Assembly (NCBI GenBank): GCA_016718275.1
Contig: JADKEA010000014.1
Coordinates: 1-64,000, forward strand
Reading direction: 5' to 3'
Length of the DNA: 64,000 bases
From: Candidatus Villigracilis affinis
GTDB lineage: Bacteria; Chloroflexota; Anaerolineae; Anaerolineales; Villigracilaceae
This document shows positions 26,212-35,884 of the stretch, piece after piece. Numbering within the stretch: position 1 is the first letter of the stretch; each line of letters starts with the position of its first letter. Position numbers and translations under genes: made by a program. A model generated the notes under the pieces. The model did not search any database. It was not told where the DNA came from and worked only from the letters and a program-made list of their open reading frames with translations.

Positions 26212-28467
26212 ATGAAACCCGAATTAAAACGCTATTCAGCCGTTGTTGGCACGCGCACATTCACCTTTGAGACCGGCACACTCGCCGCTCAAGCTGGCGG
26301 CGCGGTCACCTTCGGCGTTGAAGATTCCATCGTGTTTGCCGCAGCCACCATGGGCGGCGTTCGCGAAGGCATCGATTTCTTCCCCCTCTCAGTCGACTTT
26401 GAAGAACGCATGTACGCCGGTGGCAAGATCCCCGGTTCGTTCTTCCGACGCGAAGGCCGCGCCTCCACAGATTCCATTCTTGTGGCGCGCCTGACGGATC
26501 GCCCCCTGCGTCCGCTTTTCGCGCATGGCATGCGCAATGAGGTGCAAGTCATCATGTACACCTTTTCAGCCGATGGAATCAATCCTCTGGATATCCTCGC
26601 GATCAACGCCGCTTCCGCCGCGATCATGATCTCGGATATTCCGTGGGGTGGACCGGTCGGCGCTGTAAGAGTTGGACGCGTGAACGGTGAGTTCGTGCTC
26701 AACCCGACTTTCGAAGAAATGAACGCCTCAGATCTGGACCTGAGAATTGCCGGCACTAAAGAAGCGATTCTCATGGTTGAATGTGGCGCCAACGAAATCC
26801 CCGAAGATGTAATGGTCGCCGCGCTGGAATTGGGACACCAGTCCATTCAGCCGATCATCGATCTTCAACTCCAAATGCAGGCTGAAATTGGCAAGCCCAA
26901 GCGCGAAGCCACCATCACCACTGCGAACGAAGAATTACAGAAGAAAGTGTTCGAATCAGTCAACGCCAAGATGAATGAATTGCTCGACAAGCCCTTGAGC
27001 AAAGTTGAATTCTACGGCGGCATGGACGAATTACAAGCCGCAGTCGTTGCCGAATTATGCGTCGAAGGTGACGCAACCGCTCCTGCCGCAAAAGATGTCA
27101 AATCCGCCTTTAGCGAAGCCGAACACAAGATCGTGCGTGAAAGAATTTTGGGCATGGGCAAGCGTCCCGATGGGCGCACCCCCACCGATATCCGCCCGAT
27201 CTGGTGCGAAGTGGGTCTTTCCCCCCGCGCACACGGAACTGGTTTGTTCACACGCGGCGAAACACAAGTATTATCCTTTGCGACACTCGGCACGTTGGGT
27301 GAAGCACAGGAGCTCGACAACCTATCCCCAGAGAAAAATAAACGCTACATGCACCACTACAGCTTCCCGCCTTTCTCCACAGGCGAGGTGAAGATGCTTC
27401 GTGGACAAAGCAGGCGTGAGGTCGGCCACGGCGCGTTGGCCGAGCGTGCGCTTGAACCAGTTCTCCCGGCGGAAGAATCCTTCCCGTACGCCATCCGCGT
27501 TGTATCCGAAGCGTTGTCTTCCAACGGCTCAACCTCGATGGGTTCAGTCTGCGGCTCGACACTGGCTTTGATGGACGCAGGCGTGCCGATCAAAGCTCCC
27601 GTATCCGGCGTAGCCATGGGGCTCATCACCGATGAAACAGGCCGCTATCAAATTTTGACTGACATTCAGGGAACCGAAGACCATCTCGGCGATATGGATT
27701 TCAAAGTTGCGGGTACTGCCGCTGGCATTACCGCCCTGCAAATGGACATCAAGATCAGCGGTTTGAGCACCCAAATGATGAAGGAAGCGCTCGCACAGGC
27801 AAACACCGCGCGCATGTCCATCATGGAAAAGATGCTTGAAGCACTGGATGCCCCGCGCGCGGAATTGAAACCGCACGCCCCGCGCATCATTACTGTGAAG
27901 ATCCCGATCGACAAGATCGGTGCGCTCATCGGCCCGGGTGGCAAGAACATCCGCGCTTTGCAGGAAGAAACCAATACCAAGATCGACATTCAGGAAGACG
28001 GCACAGTTTACATCGCATCCACCGACAGCGTCGGTGCGAAAATCGCCAAGGAGCGCGTGGAAGGACTGAGCGAGTCGGTGGTGGTCGGAAATATTTACAC
28101 CGGCAAGGTTGTCCGCATTGAAGCCTTCGGCGCATTCATCAACCTGCTGCCCGGCGTGGACGGATTGGTTCACATCTCACAACTGGCAAGCGAACGCGTG
28201 AATTCTGTTGAAGATGTTTGCGCGATGGGCGACGAATTGACCGTGATGGTCACAGATATCGACCCGCAAGGCAAGATCCGTCTTTCCCGCCAGGCCGTGC
28301 TCGAAGGTTGGTCTGCCGAGGAAGCCCGTGAGAAAGATAAGGGCGGACGCGGTGGCGGCGGTGGACGTGGCGGAGACCGCGGTGGTAGGGGCGGCGACCG
28401 CAACGGTGGACGCGGCGGAGATCGTGGTGGCCGCAGCGGCGGCGGGGATCGCGGCGGACGCAGATAA
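26212..28467 (+). CDS. pnp: Polynucleotide phosphorylase
   Basis: 751 residues. A 3'-5' exoribonuclease and polymerase that uses phosphate, central to mRNA turnover. Two RNase PH domains fill residues ~1-545; the KH domain follows at ~564-620 with the IGPGGKNI loop, then the S1 domain at ~627-700 (GKVVRIEAFGAFINL). The last ~45 residues form an RGG/GGDRGG-repeat tail, an addition to the usual ~700 residues that may bind RNA. ATG 26212 has AGGAGA upstream; in-frame starts further up would run through the repeat region. Confidence 0.97.
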   Translation: MKPELKRYSAVVGTRTFTFETGTLAAQAGGAVTFGVEDSIVFAAATMGGVREGIDFFPLSVDFEERMYAGGKIPGSFFRREGRASTDSILVARLTDRPLRPLFAHGMRNEVQVIMYTFSADGINPLDILAINAASAAIMISDIPWGGPVGAVRVGRVNGEFVLNPTFEEMNASDLDLRIAGTKEAILMVECGANEIPEDVMVAALELGHQSIQPIIDLQLQMQAEIGKPKREATITTANEELQKKVFESVNAKMNELLDKPLSKVEFYGGMDELQAAVVAELCVEGDATAPAAKDVKSAFSEAEHKIVRERILGMGKRPDGRTPTDIRPIWCEVGLSPRAHGTGLFTRGETQVLSFATLGTLGEAQELDNLSPEKNKRYMHHYSFPPFSTGEVKMLRGQSRREVGHGALAERALEPVLPAEESFPYAIRVVSEALSSNGSTSMGSVCGSTLALMDAGVPIKAPVSGVAMGLITDETGRYQILTDIQGTEDHLGDMDFKVAGTAAGITALQMDIKISGLSTQMMKEALAQANTARMSIMEKMLEALDAPRAELKPHAPRIITVKIPIDKIGALIGPGGKNIRALQEETNTKIDIQEDGTVYIASTDSVGAKIAKERVEGLSESVVVGNIYTGKVVRIEAFGAFINLLPGVDGLVHISQLASERVNSVEDVCAMGDELTVMVTDIDPQGKIRLSRQAVLEGWSAEEAREKDKGGRGGGGGRGGDRGGRGGDRNGGRGGDRGGRSGGGDRGGRR

Positions 28468-28491
28468 TCGTTCACGAAAAAAAGAACAAGC

Positions 28492-28530
28492 AAACGGGTG
28501 AAAGAATTCAATTTCACCCGTTTTTATTTT
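28492..28530 (+). terminator. Rho-independent terminator after pnp
   Basis: Arms AAACGGGTGAAA and TTTCACCCGTTT with an 8-base loop, followed by TTTATTTTTT. Confidence 0.9.
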
Positions 28531-28541
28531 TTGGAGTCCAA

Positions 28542-29471
28542 ATGAACTTTCATCTTATTCAATCTCCCTCTGCGGGCGTAATGATCCGCCCGCATCGCTT
28601 CCTTTCAAACCCCGAGACCGTGGCCGACAACGCTTTTCAATATATTATTCCCGATGCCGAACCAGAAATCATCGCGGCGCAAGCCACCAGGGAGTTCGAT
28701 CAGGCTGTTGAACAACTAACCGCCGAAGGGATACACATTCATGTGTTTGATGACTACGGCGAAAGGGAAACTCCCGATTCGGTCTTCCCGAACAACTGGT
28801 TCTCGACCCATCATGGCGGGCGCATCGCCATCTTCCCGATGTACTCGCCAAGCAGGCGGCGCGAACGGCGCTCTGACATCATTGAAATGCTCAAGGCCAC
28901 CTACCGCGTAAAAGAAGTCATTGATTACTCAGGCTTTGAAAATGACAAACTGTTTCTCGAAGGGACTGGAGCAATGGTCTTCGACCATATCGAACGCATC
29001 GCTTATGTGGGCCAATCCAACCGCGCCGATCCGATTATTTTGGAAAGATTCTGCACCACGTTCGGTTATGAGCCGCTCACTTTTGTCACCGCCGATAACA
29101 ATGGCAAATCGATTTATCACACCAATGTGATCCTCACAATTGCAACCGAGTTCGCACTGATCTGCCTCGACATGATCCCAGATCCGCTGCGTAAAAAAGA
29201 GATCGCAGACCGCCTGACAAACAGTGGCCGCACAGTCATCGAACTTGACCGCAATCAAATTTCTGAATTTGCAGGGAACGCACTGGAAATGACGGGTAGA
29301 GATGGCAGAATCCTGGCAATCTCCCAGCGCGCCGCATCGGCATTACGAAAAGATCAAATTGCGGTCATCGAAAAAAGCGCCCGTCTTCTGCCTTTGCACA
29401 TTCCCACCATCGAACTCGCGGGCGGATCTGTCCGCTGTATGATTGCAGGAATCCATTTAACGGCAAGATAG
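28542..29471 (+). CDS. ctlX: Citrulline hydrolase-like amidinotransferase-fold enzyme (CtlX type)
   Basis: 309 residues of the guanidine-modifying (arginine deiminase/amidinotransferase) superfamily. The pattern matches CtlX-type proteins: VMIRPHRF at the N-terminus, DSVFPNNWFSTH (substrate-site residues), SIYHTNVIL (catalytic His) and GGSVRCMIAGIHL with the nucleophilic Cys at about residue 301. CtlX is reported to hydrolyse citrulline to ornithine, but without activity data an arginine-deiminase-like role is possible. Monocistronic: it lies between two terminators. Confidence 0.75.
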   Translation: MNFHLIQSPSAGVMIRPHRFLSNPETVADNAFQYIIPDAEPEIIAAQATREFDQAVEQLTAEGIHIHVFDDYGERETPDSVFPNNWFSTHHGGRIAIFPMYSPSRRRERRSDIIEMLKATYRVKEVIDYSGFENDKLFLEGTGAMVFDHIERIAYVGQSNRADPIILERFCTTFGYEPLTFVTADNNGKSIYHTNVILTIATEFALICLDMIPDPLRKKEIADRLTNSGRTVIELDRNQISEFAGNALEMTGRDGRILAISQRAASALRKDQIAVIEKSARLLPLHIPTIELAGGSVRCMIAGIHLTAR

Positions 29472-29487
29472 CAGGCAGGATGTTCTT

Positions 29488-29525
29488 AAGACGAGCGCGG
29501 ATACCTTCGTTCGTCTTTTGTTTTA
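29488..29525 (+). terminator. Rho-independent terminator after ctlX
   Basis: Arms AAGACGAGCG and CGTTCGTCTT (one G-T pair) with a 10-base loop, followed by TTGTTTT. Confidence 0.8.
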
Positions 29526-29533
29526 ATGAGCAG

Positions 29534-29542
29534 TGCTATAAT
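29534..29542 (+). promoter_or_regulatory. Extended -10 promoter
   Basis: TGCTATAAT, a perfect extended -10 element, 49 bases upstream of the GTG start of the following membrane protein. No good -35 was found. Confidence 0.45.
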
Positions 29543-29590
29543 TTCGACACAACGATTTAGACTACAAAAAAACAATTGGAGCATTAAGCT

Positions 29591-31288
29591 GTGTTCACAA
29601 CAAGAAATACATTTTCCGATTTTTTATTTTCGGGAAAATGGCGCAACACCCTTTTATTTGTGCTACTTTCAGCACTGATCATTTACCATATCAGCCTGGT
29701 TAAACTCGCTGGACCGACCAAATTTGACGATGCCTACATGTTTATCCGTTATGCCGATAATTTCCTGAACGGCCACGGAGTTGCCTGGAATCCCGACGGT
29801 GTCCAGACTTATGGCGCGACAAGCATTCTATACCTTGCGCTTGTCATCGTTGCGCGGACCGTTTTCCAAAGCATGAGTTCAGGCGGACTGCTCACACTCC
29901 TATCTGCAGGGCTTGGTCTGCTTGCGATTTTGATGACCGCCTACACCTGCAGTTGGTACGCGGAGTCAAAACTTCTAAAGAACTCCTTTTTATGGGTGGC
30001 AGTGATCCTCACTGCGTTTTTCGTCATAGCCCCTGTATATTTATTTCACATGGCAAGCGGAATGGACACAACCCTGTCACTGCTTTGCAATACGCTTCTG
30101 ATATTTGCCACCCTGGGTTGGGTCTACAACGAGGGCAAATACAAACTCTTCCTCGCGTTGACTGTCTCCGCAGGCTACCTCGCCTTTTTAGCCCGCCCTG
30201 ACAATCTCCTTTATGTATTCTTTTTTCCACTGCTGGCTATCCTTCTCCTGGCTGGTGACGACAAAAAACAGCGGATCATCCATTTCTTTGGATGGCTGTT
30301 CGCCATACTCACATTCGACACATTGATCAAGTTCGCAATTTTCCGCGATCCACTGCCACTGCCTTTTTACGCCAAATCGAGTGGATATTACGAAGGCTAC
30401 ATGGGAACAGGCACATGGAATCCGATCGAATACTTGTTTGAGTTCGGAACCTTTGCCCTGCCGTTCCTGGTCGTGATCATCTTTTCGTTTACGACAAAAA
30501 CAGCGAAGCTCTTTGCTGCTTTTGTCGCACCTGTCATTTTGACATTTGCGTATTATTTTACGGTCATCCAGATCATGGGATTTGAGGCCAGATACTACTT
30601 CCCAGCGGCCCCCTATCTGATCGTCGCCAGCTTCCTGATGCTTGACCGACAACTCGCATCCTATAGCAGCGAAGAATCACCCAGCAACAAGCTGATTCGC
30701 CTCGCAGTCATATTGCTATTCGTTTCGCTTCTTTCCAAATCCACCCTGAAAATGATCGCCGGTAACACCTACAAAAATATGTTGGTTTCCTCGGCTACAC
30801 GCTACTCTCCATCGACTCAATACATCACCCCAGCCGCAAAAGAGCTCCCCGAGCGCGGAACCTGGCCCATGGTACTCGCTGTGGCGAAGATCTCGAAGTC
30901 TCTGCCACAGGGCACAACCTTCGCCCAATCTGAATATGGATTTGTCGGTGCGGAAGCACCAAACATTCAAATTATTGACATCGTTGGCTTGCACGATCCC
31001 TACTTCGCCCATAACGGATTCTCCGTCGACGAATTTCTCAAGCGCAAACCTGACCTGATCTGGTTCCCACATTACGACTACACAAAGATCATAACGGAAA
31101 TCATCGACTCACAGGAGTTTTGGGAGCAATACGACTATTACCCCGGAGCATTTGATTTTGGCCTTGCCATTCGGAAAGACAGCTTAAATCATCAGGTTAT
31201 AGATGAGACCATCAACAAAGTCTGGCGCGAAATCTACGAAACGCGCAAGATGAAAGATTACCTCGCAACACCGATCGTCAGTCAGTAA
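29591..31288 (+). CDS. Membrane glycosyltransferase-like protein (GT-C fold)
   Basis: 565 residues, GTG start. About ten predicted helices, with the acidic first extracytoplasmic loop KFDDAYMFIRYADNFLNGHG, typical of GT-C enzymes that use polyprenyl-phosphate sugars (PMT/ArnT or arabinosyltransferase-like). The C-terminal ~150 residues are soluble and contain IQIIDIVGLHDPYFAHN. Donor and acceptor are unknown. It is followed closely by a DUF1697 gene. Confidence 0.7.
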   Translation: MFTTRNTFSDFLFSGKWRNTLLFVLLSALIIYHISLVKLAGPTKFDDAYMFIRYADNFLNGHGVAWNPDGVQTYGATSILYLALVIVARTVFQSMSSGGLLTLLSAGLGLLAILMTAYTCSWYAESKLLKNSFLWVAVILTAFFVIAPVYLFHMASGMDTTLSLLCNTLLIFATLGWVYNEGKYKLFLALTVSAGYLAFLARPDNLLYVFFFPLLAILLLAGDDKKQRIIHFFGWLFAILTFDTLIKFAIFRDPLPLPFYAKSSGYYEGYMGTGTWNPIEYLFEFGTFALPFLVVIIFSFTTKTAKLFAAFVAPVILTFAYYFTVIQIMGFEARYYFPAAPYLIVASFLMLDRQLASYSSEESPSNKLIRLAVILLFVSLLSKSTLKMIAGNTYKNMLVSSATRYSPSTQYITPAAKELPERGTWPMVLAVAKISKSLPQGTTFAQSEYGFVGAEAPNIQIIDIVGLHDPYFAHNGFSVDEFLKRKPDLIWFPHYDYTKIITEIIDSQEFWEQYDYYPGAFDFGLAIRKDSLNHQVIDETINKVWREIYETRKMKDYLATPIVSQ

Positions 31289-31311
31289 TCCACTCCAAAC
31301 AGGAAAAATAC

Positions 31312-31854
31312 ATGACGCGTTACTTCACATTTCTTCGAGCAATTAATGTCGGCGGGCATACCGTCAAAATGGACGTTCTTCGCCAGTTATTCGAGTCGCT
31401 GGGGTTTTCCAACGTCGAGACATTCATCGCCAGCGGAAATGTCATCTTTGAAGCAAAAACAGCAGACGGCAAATCCCTTGAGAAGAAGATCGAGAAGGCA
31501 CTCAAAGAGGCTCTTGGATACGAAGTCGCCACCTTTATCCGAACGGACGCCGAATTTACAGCAATCGCTGCATACAAACCCTTCCCGCAATCCCTGCTGG
31601 ATTCAGCAGCCGCTCTCAATATCGGCTTCCTGGCAGACACCCCCGAGGCAGTCACAAAACAAAAGCTGATTTCATTGAAAACCGATATTGACGACTTTCA
31701 CATCCACGGGCGAGAGTTGTATTGGCTGTGCCGCAAAAAGCAGAGTGAATCAAAGATCTCCAATGTCGTGCTCGAAAAGGCACTTGGGCTAAAAACGACC
31801 CTGCGCGGCATCAATACGATCAACAAAATGGCAGAGAAATATATTGCAAAATAG
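31312..31854 (+). CDS. DUF1697 family protein
   Basis: 180 residues covering the whole DUF1697 domain. The signature is very clear: FLRAINVGGHTVKMDVLRQL, IASGNVIFEA near residue 40, and the basic C-terminus GLKTTLRGINTINKMAEK. The family is a ferredoxin-like fold of unknown function. It starts 24 bases after the glycosyltransferase gene and is closed by a terminator. Confidence 0.9.
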   Translation: MTRYFTFLRAINVGGHTVKMDVLRQLFESLGFSNVETFIASGNVIFEAKTADGKSLEKKIEKALKEALGYEVATFIRTDAEFTAIAAYKPFPQSLLDSAAALNIGFLADTPEAVTKQKLISLKTDIDDFHIHGRELYWLCRKKQSESKISNVVLEKALGLKTTLRGINTINKMAEKYIAK

Positions 31855-31883
31855 AAAGCGCGGATTCGAGTCCGCGCTTTTTT
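31855..31883 (+). terminator. Rho-independent terminator after the DUF1697 gene
   Basis: Perfect 10-base arms AAAGCGCGGA / TCCGCGCTTT around TTCGAG, followed by TTT. The loop resembles a tRNA T-loop by chance, but no tRNA surrounds it. Confidence 0.85.
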
Positions 31884-31934
31884 CAGTCACAGGCCAAAGC
31901 GCTGAGCCTCCATCTATGTTAGACTCATGCTCCG

Positions 31935-33188
31935 ATGAATTCCAAATTCAAATTCCTCTACGATCAATATCCGCGCCAGTTCTGGTTGATGGTCACAGGC
32001 ATCGTCATCAGTACCGCTGGCGGAAGCATGATCTGGCCGTTCCTGCTCATTTATGCGAGTGGAAAATTGAATCTGCCGCTCAGCACCGTCGCCACCCTCA
32101 TTTCGATCAACGCGGGTACAGGCCTGTTCGCATCGTTCCTTGCTGGCACACTGGCAGACAAGGTCGGGCGCAAAGCCGTGATGGTCTTCAGCCTCGCCAT
32201 GAACGGAATCGCATATCTTTTTCTCATGCGCGCCGAAACCTACCCGCAATTTGTTACACTGATGATCTTCATCGGCCTATCCAACCCGCTGTATCAGGTG
32301 GGTGCAGACGCCATGCTGGCAGACCTGATCCCCTCTGAGAAACGCACCGATGCCTTTGCCATTAACCGCATCGCCAGCAACTCAGCCTTTGCGCTTGGCC
32401 CAGCCATCGGCGGATTCCTCGCATCCAATTCATACAACCTCGCCTTTTACGGAGCCGCTGCGGGCTTCCTCTCCTACAGTTTGCTGTTATTCTTCCTCGC
32501 ACACGAGACGCTCGATAAAACCCTCAGCGCAGGTACTGTTAATTCTTTAGCCCCACAGCCTAAAGGCGCAGATGGATACGTCCGCGTTTTTCGAGATAAA
32601 GGCTACATGGCCTTCGTCGCACTGATGGCAATCGGTCTCATCGCGCCCACCATGGTCTGGATCCTCATGCCCGTATATGCCAAAACAAATTTCGGCCTGC
32701 CCGAAGCCCTCTATGGCTGGATCCCCACCACGAATGCCATCATGTGCGTCTTCGTTCAATTTTCGGTCACGCAGATCACACGACGGCACAAAACCCTCCC
32801 AGTTGCCGCGACAGGCATGCTCATTTATGCGCTCAGCGTCGGCAGCGTGGCGCTCATGACAGGCTTCTGGGGATTCTGGCTAAGCATGGTTTTGCTTACG
32901 TTCGGCGAACTGATCGTCGTGCCAACCGCCAGCAAATACGTGGCCGACACCGCCCCCGCCGACCTGCGCGGAAGATACATGTCAATTTATTGGCTGGGTT
33001 GGGGCCTCGCCCGCACACTCTCCCCGCTCATCGGCGGGTTCATCAACGACAGAATCGCCCCACAGGCCATTTGGATTGGAGGTCTGCTCATCGGCCTGAC
33101 CAGCACGTTTGGATTGATCGCACTTAACAACATCACCCTGGCTAGATCAGCGCTTCGCACCCAGCCGAAAGTTGATTCTGCCTCCTGA
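31935..33188 (+). CDS. Major facilitator superfamily transporter
   Basis: 417 residues with twelve predicted helices. The MFS loop 2-3 signature is visible as GTLADKVGRKAVM (residues ~72-84), and the second-half counterpart is weaker. The closest impression is of multidrug/proton antiporters of the MdtG/YfmO kind, but the cargo cannot be told from the sequence. Single gene; a small Imm63-like gene follows. Confidence 0.85.
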   Translation: MNSKFKFLYDQYPRQFWLMVTGIVISTAGGSMIWPFLLIYASGKLNLPLSTVATLISINAGTGLFASFLAGTLADKVGRKAVMVFSLAMNGIAYLFLMRAETYPQFVTLMIFIGLSNPLYQVGADAMLADLIPSEKRTDAFAINRIASNSAFALGPAIGGFLASNSYNLAFYGAAAGFLSYSLLLFFLAHETLDKTLSAGTVNSLAPQPKGADGYVRVFRDKGYMAFVALMAIGLIAPTMVWILMPVYAKTNFGLPEALYGWIPTTNAIMCVFVQFSVTQITRRHKTLPVAATGMLIYALSVGSVALMTGFWGFWLSMVLLTFGELIVVPTASKYVADTAPADLRGRYMSIYWLGWGLARTLSPLIGGFINDRIAPQAIWIGGLLIGLTSTFGLIALNNITLARSALRTQPKVDSAS

Positions 33189-33216
33189 AAGATTCACAGC
33201 ACGAAAGGAAAACACC

Positions 33217-33636
33217 ATGACCGAATTATCGATCGAAAAAATTCAGCAGGAATTCCGCGGCTACTGCCGCCGCATTGATCCAGCCCTTGCCCACGCAACC
33301 ATTCAAACATCAAGAGGCGATGATGGCACCTCTCATCTTGAGGTCAGTGACAATGCCTATCACTACATCGCCACCGAGCGTGGACTCATCCTCAGCCAAA
33401 AGACGACCGAGGACAAGGAAGAGTTACTCTACTGGCTGGTTGACGACATCGCATGGGGCAGAGCGATGGCATACGAATTCAAACACAGAATCAAGGGCGA
33501 AAGTTTTCGCCGCCAGCTATTCGCTAAAAATATCGAATTCCTCAACAAGGCAAACCCAATCTGGGCGGAGAGAAAGCAAAGGGAATTCGATGAAATCCTC
33601 GCCGCCAACCCCTTCGATGACGAGGCCGAAGGCTAG
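33217..33636 (+). CDS. Imm63-like protein
   Basis: 139 residues resembling the immunity protein 63 family: an N-terminal helix, a short beta region with AYHYIATERGL, then ELLYWLVDDIAWGRAMAYE and a long charged helix ending NPFDDEAEG. Family members often neutralise polymorphic toxins, but no toxin gene is adjacent. ATG 33217 is preferred since GAAAGGAAA precedes it; the earlier in-frame start overlaps the transporter gene. Confidence 0.6.
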   Translation: MTELSIEKIQQEFRGYCRRIDPALAHATIQTSRGDDGTSHLEVSDNAYHYIATERGLILSQKTTEDKEELLYWLVDDIAWGRAMAYEFKHRIKGESFRRQLFAKNIEFLNKANPIWAERKQREFDEILAANPFDDEAEG

Positions 33637-33756
33637 AAATTCTGCTGAATGCCTCTGTGAAAAGAGGAACGATAGCAGGCAAAAGGGGTTATTAACTTAG
33701 CACTACCCGCCACCCATACTGGTTGCGATTTTAATTTTAATGAACTGGAGTAATGC

Positions 33757-35211
33757 ATGAATCTACCTAAATTGATCCAGGGCGGCATGGGCGTCGCCAT
33801 CTCCGACTGGAGGCTCGCCAAAACAGTTTCGAAGCTCGGGCAGTTGGGAGTGGTCTCCGGCACAGGCATCAGCCGCGTACTCGCCAGCCGCCTCATGGAC
33901 GGCGACATCAGCGGAAATGTGCGCCGTGCTTTGGCAAATTTTTCACTTCCGGAACCTGTACAGCAGATCATTGATCGGTACTACACGCCCGGCGGAAAAT
34001 CCGCGACAACACCCTACAAAACACCGGCGGCCTACACCATCAAACCGCCAAAATTTCTCGATCAGGTCACTGCAATCGCCAACTACGTAGAAGTCTTCCT
34101 CGCCAAGGAAGGCCATTCCGGCATTGTTGGAATTAACCTGCTCGAAAAAGTGCAGATGCCAAACCTGGCCTCCCTCTACGGCGCAATGCTCGCAGGCGTA
34201 GACGTGGTTCTCATGGGCGCTGGCATCCCCACACAAATCGCTGGCATCCTCGACAAATTATCCAACCACGAACCTGTCTCCTACCGCCTCGATGTCCACG
34301 GCGCAGACAAGGATGACGATCATCGCATCCATTTCGACCCTGAGAGCGTATTCCCCGGCATTGCCAAATTGGTCGGCAAACTCAAGCGCCCCAAGTTCCT
34401 GCCCATCATTTCGTCGGTGGTTCTGGCCCAGGCATTGATCAAACGCAGCGAAGGCGCAGTAGACGGATTTGTGATCGAAGGCCCCACCGCAGGCGGGCAC
34501 AATGCCCCTCCGCGCGGTACCGTCAATTTGAATGAAAAAGGTGAACCCGTTTATGGTGAAAAGGACGTAGTCGACCTTGATAAGATGAAACTCCTCGGCC
34601 TGCCCTTCTGGCTCGCTGGCGGCTATGGAAACCCGAAACAGGTTCAATCCGCTTTGGAAGCTGGCGCGGCAGGCGTACAAGTGGGAACAGCTTTTTCATT
34701 GTGCAACGAATCCGGCATGCGCGCCGACTTGAAACAACGCCTGATCGATAAAGTGCGGGCCGAAGAGGCACAGGTGTTCACCAGTCCGCTGGTTTCGCCG
34801 ACCGGCTTCCCATTCAAAGTGGCACAGCTCGAAGGCACATTATCCGACCCCGATGCATATGGAGCCCGCAACCGAATTTGCGATCTCGGTTTTCTGCGCA
34901 TCCTTTATAAGCGTGAAGACGGCTCGGTAGGCTATCGCTGTGCATCCGAACCCGTGGACGCCTTCGTCAAAAAAGGCGGCGTCATCGAAGATACCGTCAA
35001 TCGTTCCTGTCTGTGCAATAACCTGACCGCCACGGCGGGCTTTCCCCAGGTCCGCAAGGATGGCTATGTAGAAGAGCCCATCATCACCTCCGGCGATGAT
35101 CTGGTGGCAGTTGGACAGTTCCTCAAGGAAGGCAAGACCAGCTACTCCGCTGAAGATGTCATCCGATATCTACTTGGCCCATTCATGAACGCAGGTCCTG
35201 CAACCGCCTAG
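33757..35211 (+). CDS. Nitronate monooxygenase-like FMN enzyme
   Basis: 484 residues of the nitronate monooxygenase (2-nitropropane dioxygenase-like) TIM-barrel family. FMN-site features are IQGGMGVAISDWRLA at the N-terminus, EGPTAGGHNAPP (phosphate and catalytic region, residues ~244-255), PFWLAGGYGNP and GAAGVQVGTAFSL. It is longer than the ~350-residue class I/II enzymes and ends with a Cys-bearing segment (NRSCLCNNL), like the related proteins used in polyunsaturated fatty-acid or enoyl-reductase contexts. Physiological substrate unknown. Confidence 0.8.
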   Translation: MNLPKLIQGGMGVAISDWRLAKTVSKLGQLGVVSGTGISRVLASRLMDGDISGNVRRALANFSLPEPVQQIIDRYYTPGGKSATTPYKTPAAYTIKPPKFLDQVTAIANYVEVFLAKEGHSGIVGINLLEKVQMPNLASLYGAMLAGVDVVLMGAGIPTQIAGILDKLSNHEPVSYRLDVHGADKDDDHRIHFDPESVFPGIAKLVGKLKRPKFLPIISSVVLAQALIKRSEGAVDGFVIEGPTAGGHNAPPRGTVNLNEKGEPVYGEKDVVDLDKMKLLGLPFWLAGGYGNPKQVQSALEAGAAGVQVGTAFSLCNESGMRADLKQRLIDKVRAEEAQVFTSPLVSPTGFPFKVAQLEGTLSDPDAYGARNRICDLGFLRILYKREDGSVGYRCASEPVDAFVKKGGVIEDTVNRSCLCNNLTATAGFPQVRKDGYVEEPIITSGDDLVAVGQFLKEGKTSYSAEDVIRYLLGPFMNAGPATA

Positions 35212-35232
35212 AATTTTCAATATACAAAAAGC

Positions 35233-35269
35233 AAATCCCCGTGAATCATAAAAATTCACGGGGATTTTT
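35233..35269. terminator. Bidirectional terminator between convergent genes
   Basis: Arms AAATCCCCGTGAAT / ATTCACGGGGATTT, with TTTTT on the plus side and a T-rich run on the minus side. It ends the nitronate monooxygenase gene and the minus-strand GNAT gene. Confidence 0.85.
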
Positions 35270-35287
35270 GTTATCAATTTTCCGAAA

Positions 35288-35884
35288 CTATCCACCCAGC
35301 ATTGCTTCCAAATTCTTCTTTACCTGTTCCCATTCGCTATCGATGATGGAATAAAACACCGAGTGACGGTAATGTCCGCTGGGCAGGATCATGTGATTTC
35401 GCAAAACGCCTTCCTTTACAGCGCCGATCCGCTCAATGGCTTTCTGCGAGCGGACATTTCGCGAATCGGTTTTGATCTGCACTCGGATGCAATTCAAGGT
35501 CTCGAAGGCATGCGTCAGCAACAGATATTTACATTCCGTATTCACAGGGGTGCGCTGAAAATCAAGGCCATACCATGTGCCGCCCACTTCAAGTCCGCGG
35601 TCCTTGGGCATGATGTTCAGATAACGGGTTGCACCTGCCACGCGGCCTGAGCCCAGGTGGATGACCGTGAAAGGCAGGTCTGTCCCTTTTTCACCGCGTC
35701 CCATAATATCCAACACCCAATTCCGCATATCTTCTTCGGTTTCCATGCGACCATAAAGCATATAATCCCAAAAATCCTGTCCCACACCAATTTCAGCGAG
35801 TCCTTTTATATGCGCTTCGCTCAAAGGCTCAAGCCGAACGTGTTTACCTTGTAAAGTGACTGGGGTTATCCACGGCATTGTCAT
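35288..35884 (-). CDS. GNAT-family N-acetyltransferase (RimJ-like)
   Basis: 198 residues. The N-terminus TLQGKHVRLEPLSEAHIKGL is typical of RimJ/RimL-type enzymes, and a CoA-binding region with GGTWYGLDFQRTPVNTECKYL (residues ~101-121) is followed by NVRSQKAIERIGAV. Acceptor unknown. Its start overlaps the stop of the SRPBCC gene by 4 bases, so the two are translationally coupled, probably in one unit with murE. Confidence 0.85.
   Translation of the reverse strand: MTMPWITPVTLQGKHVRLEPLSEAHIKGLAEIGVGQDFWDYMLYGRMETEEDMRNWVLDIMGRGEKGTDLPFTVIHLGSGRVAGATRYLNIMPKDRGLEVGGTWYGLDFQRTPVNTECKYLLLTHAFETLNCIRVQIKTDSRNVRSQKAIERIGAVKEGVLRNHMILPSGHYRHSVFYSIIDSEWEQVKKNLEAMLGG

Noticed and set aside
31855..31883. 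Possible tRNA T-arm (GATTCGAGTCC)
   Set aside because: No acceptor stem, D-arm or anticodon arm nearby; the sequence is a symmetrical terminator hairpin.
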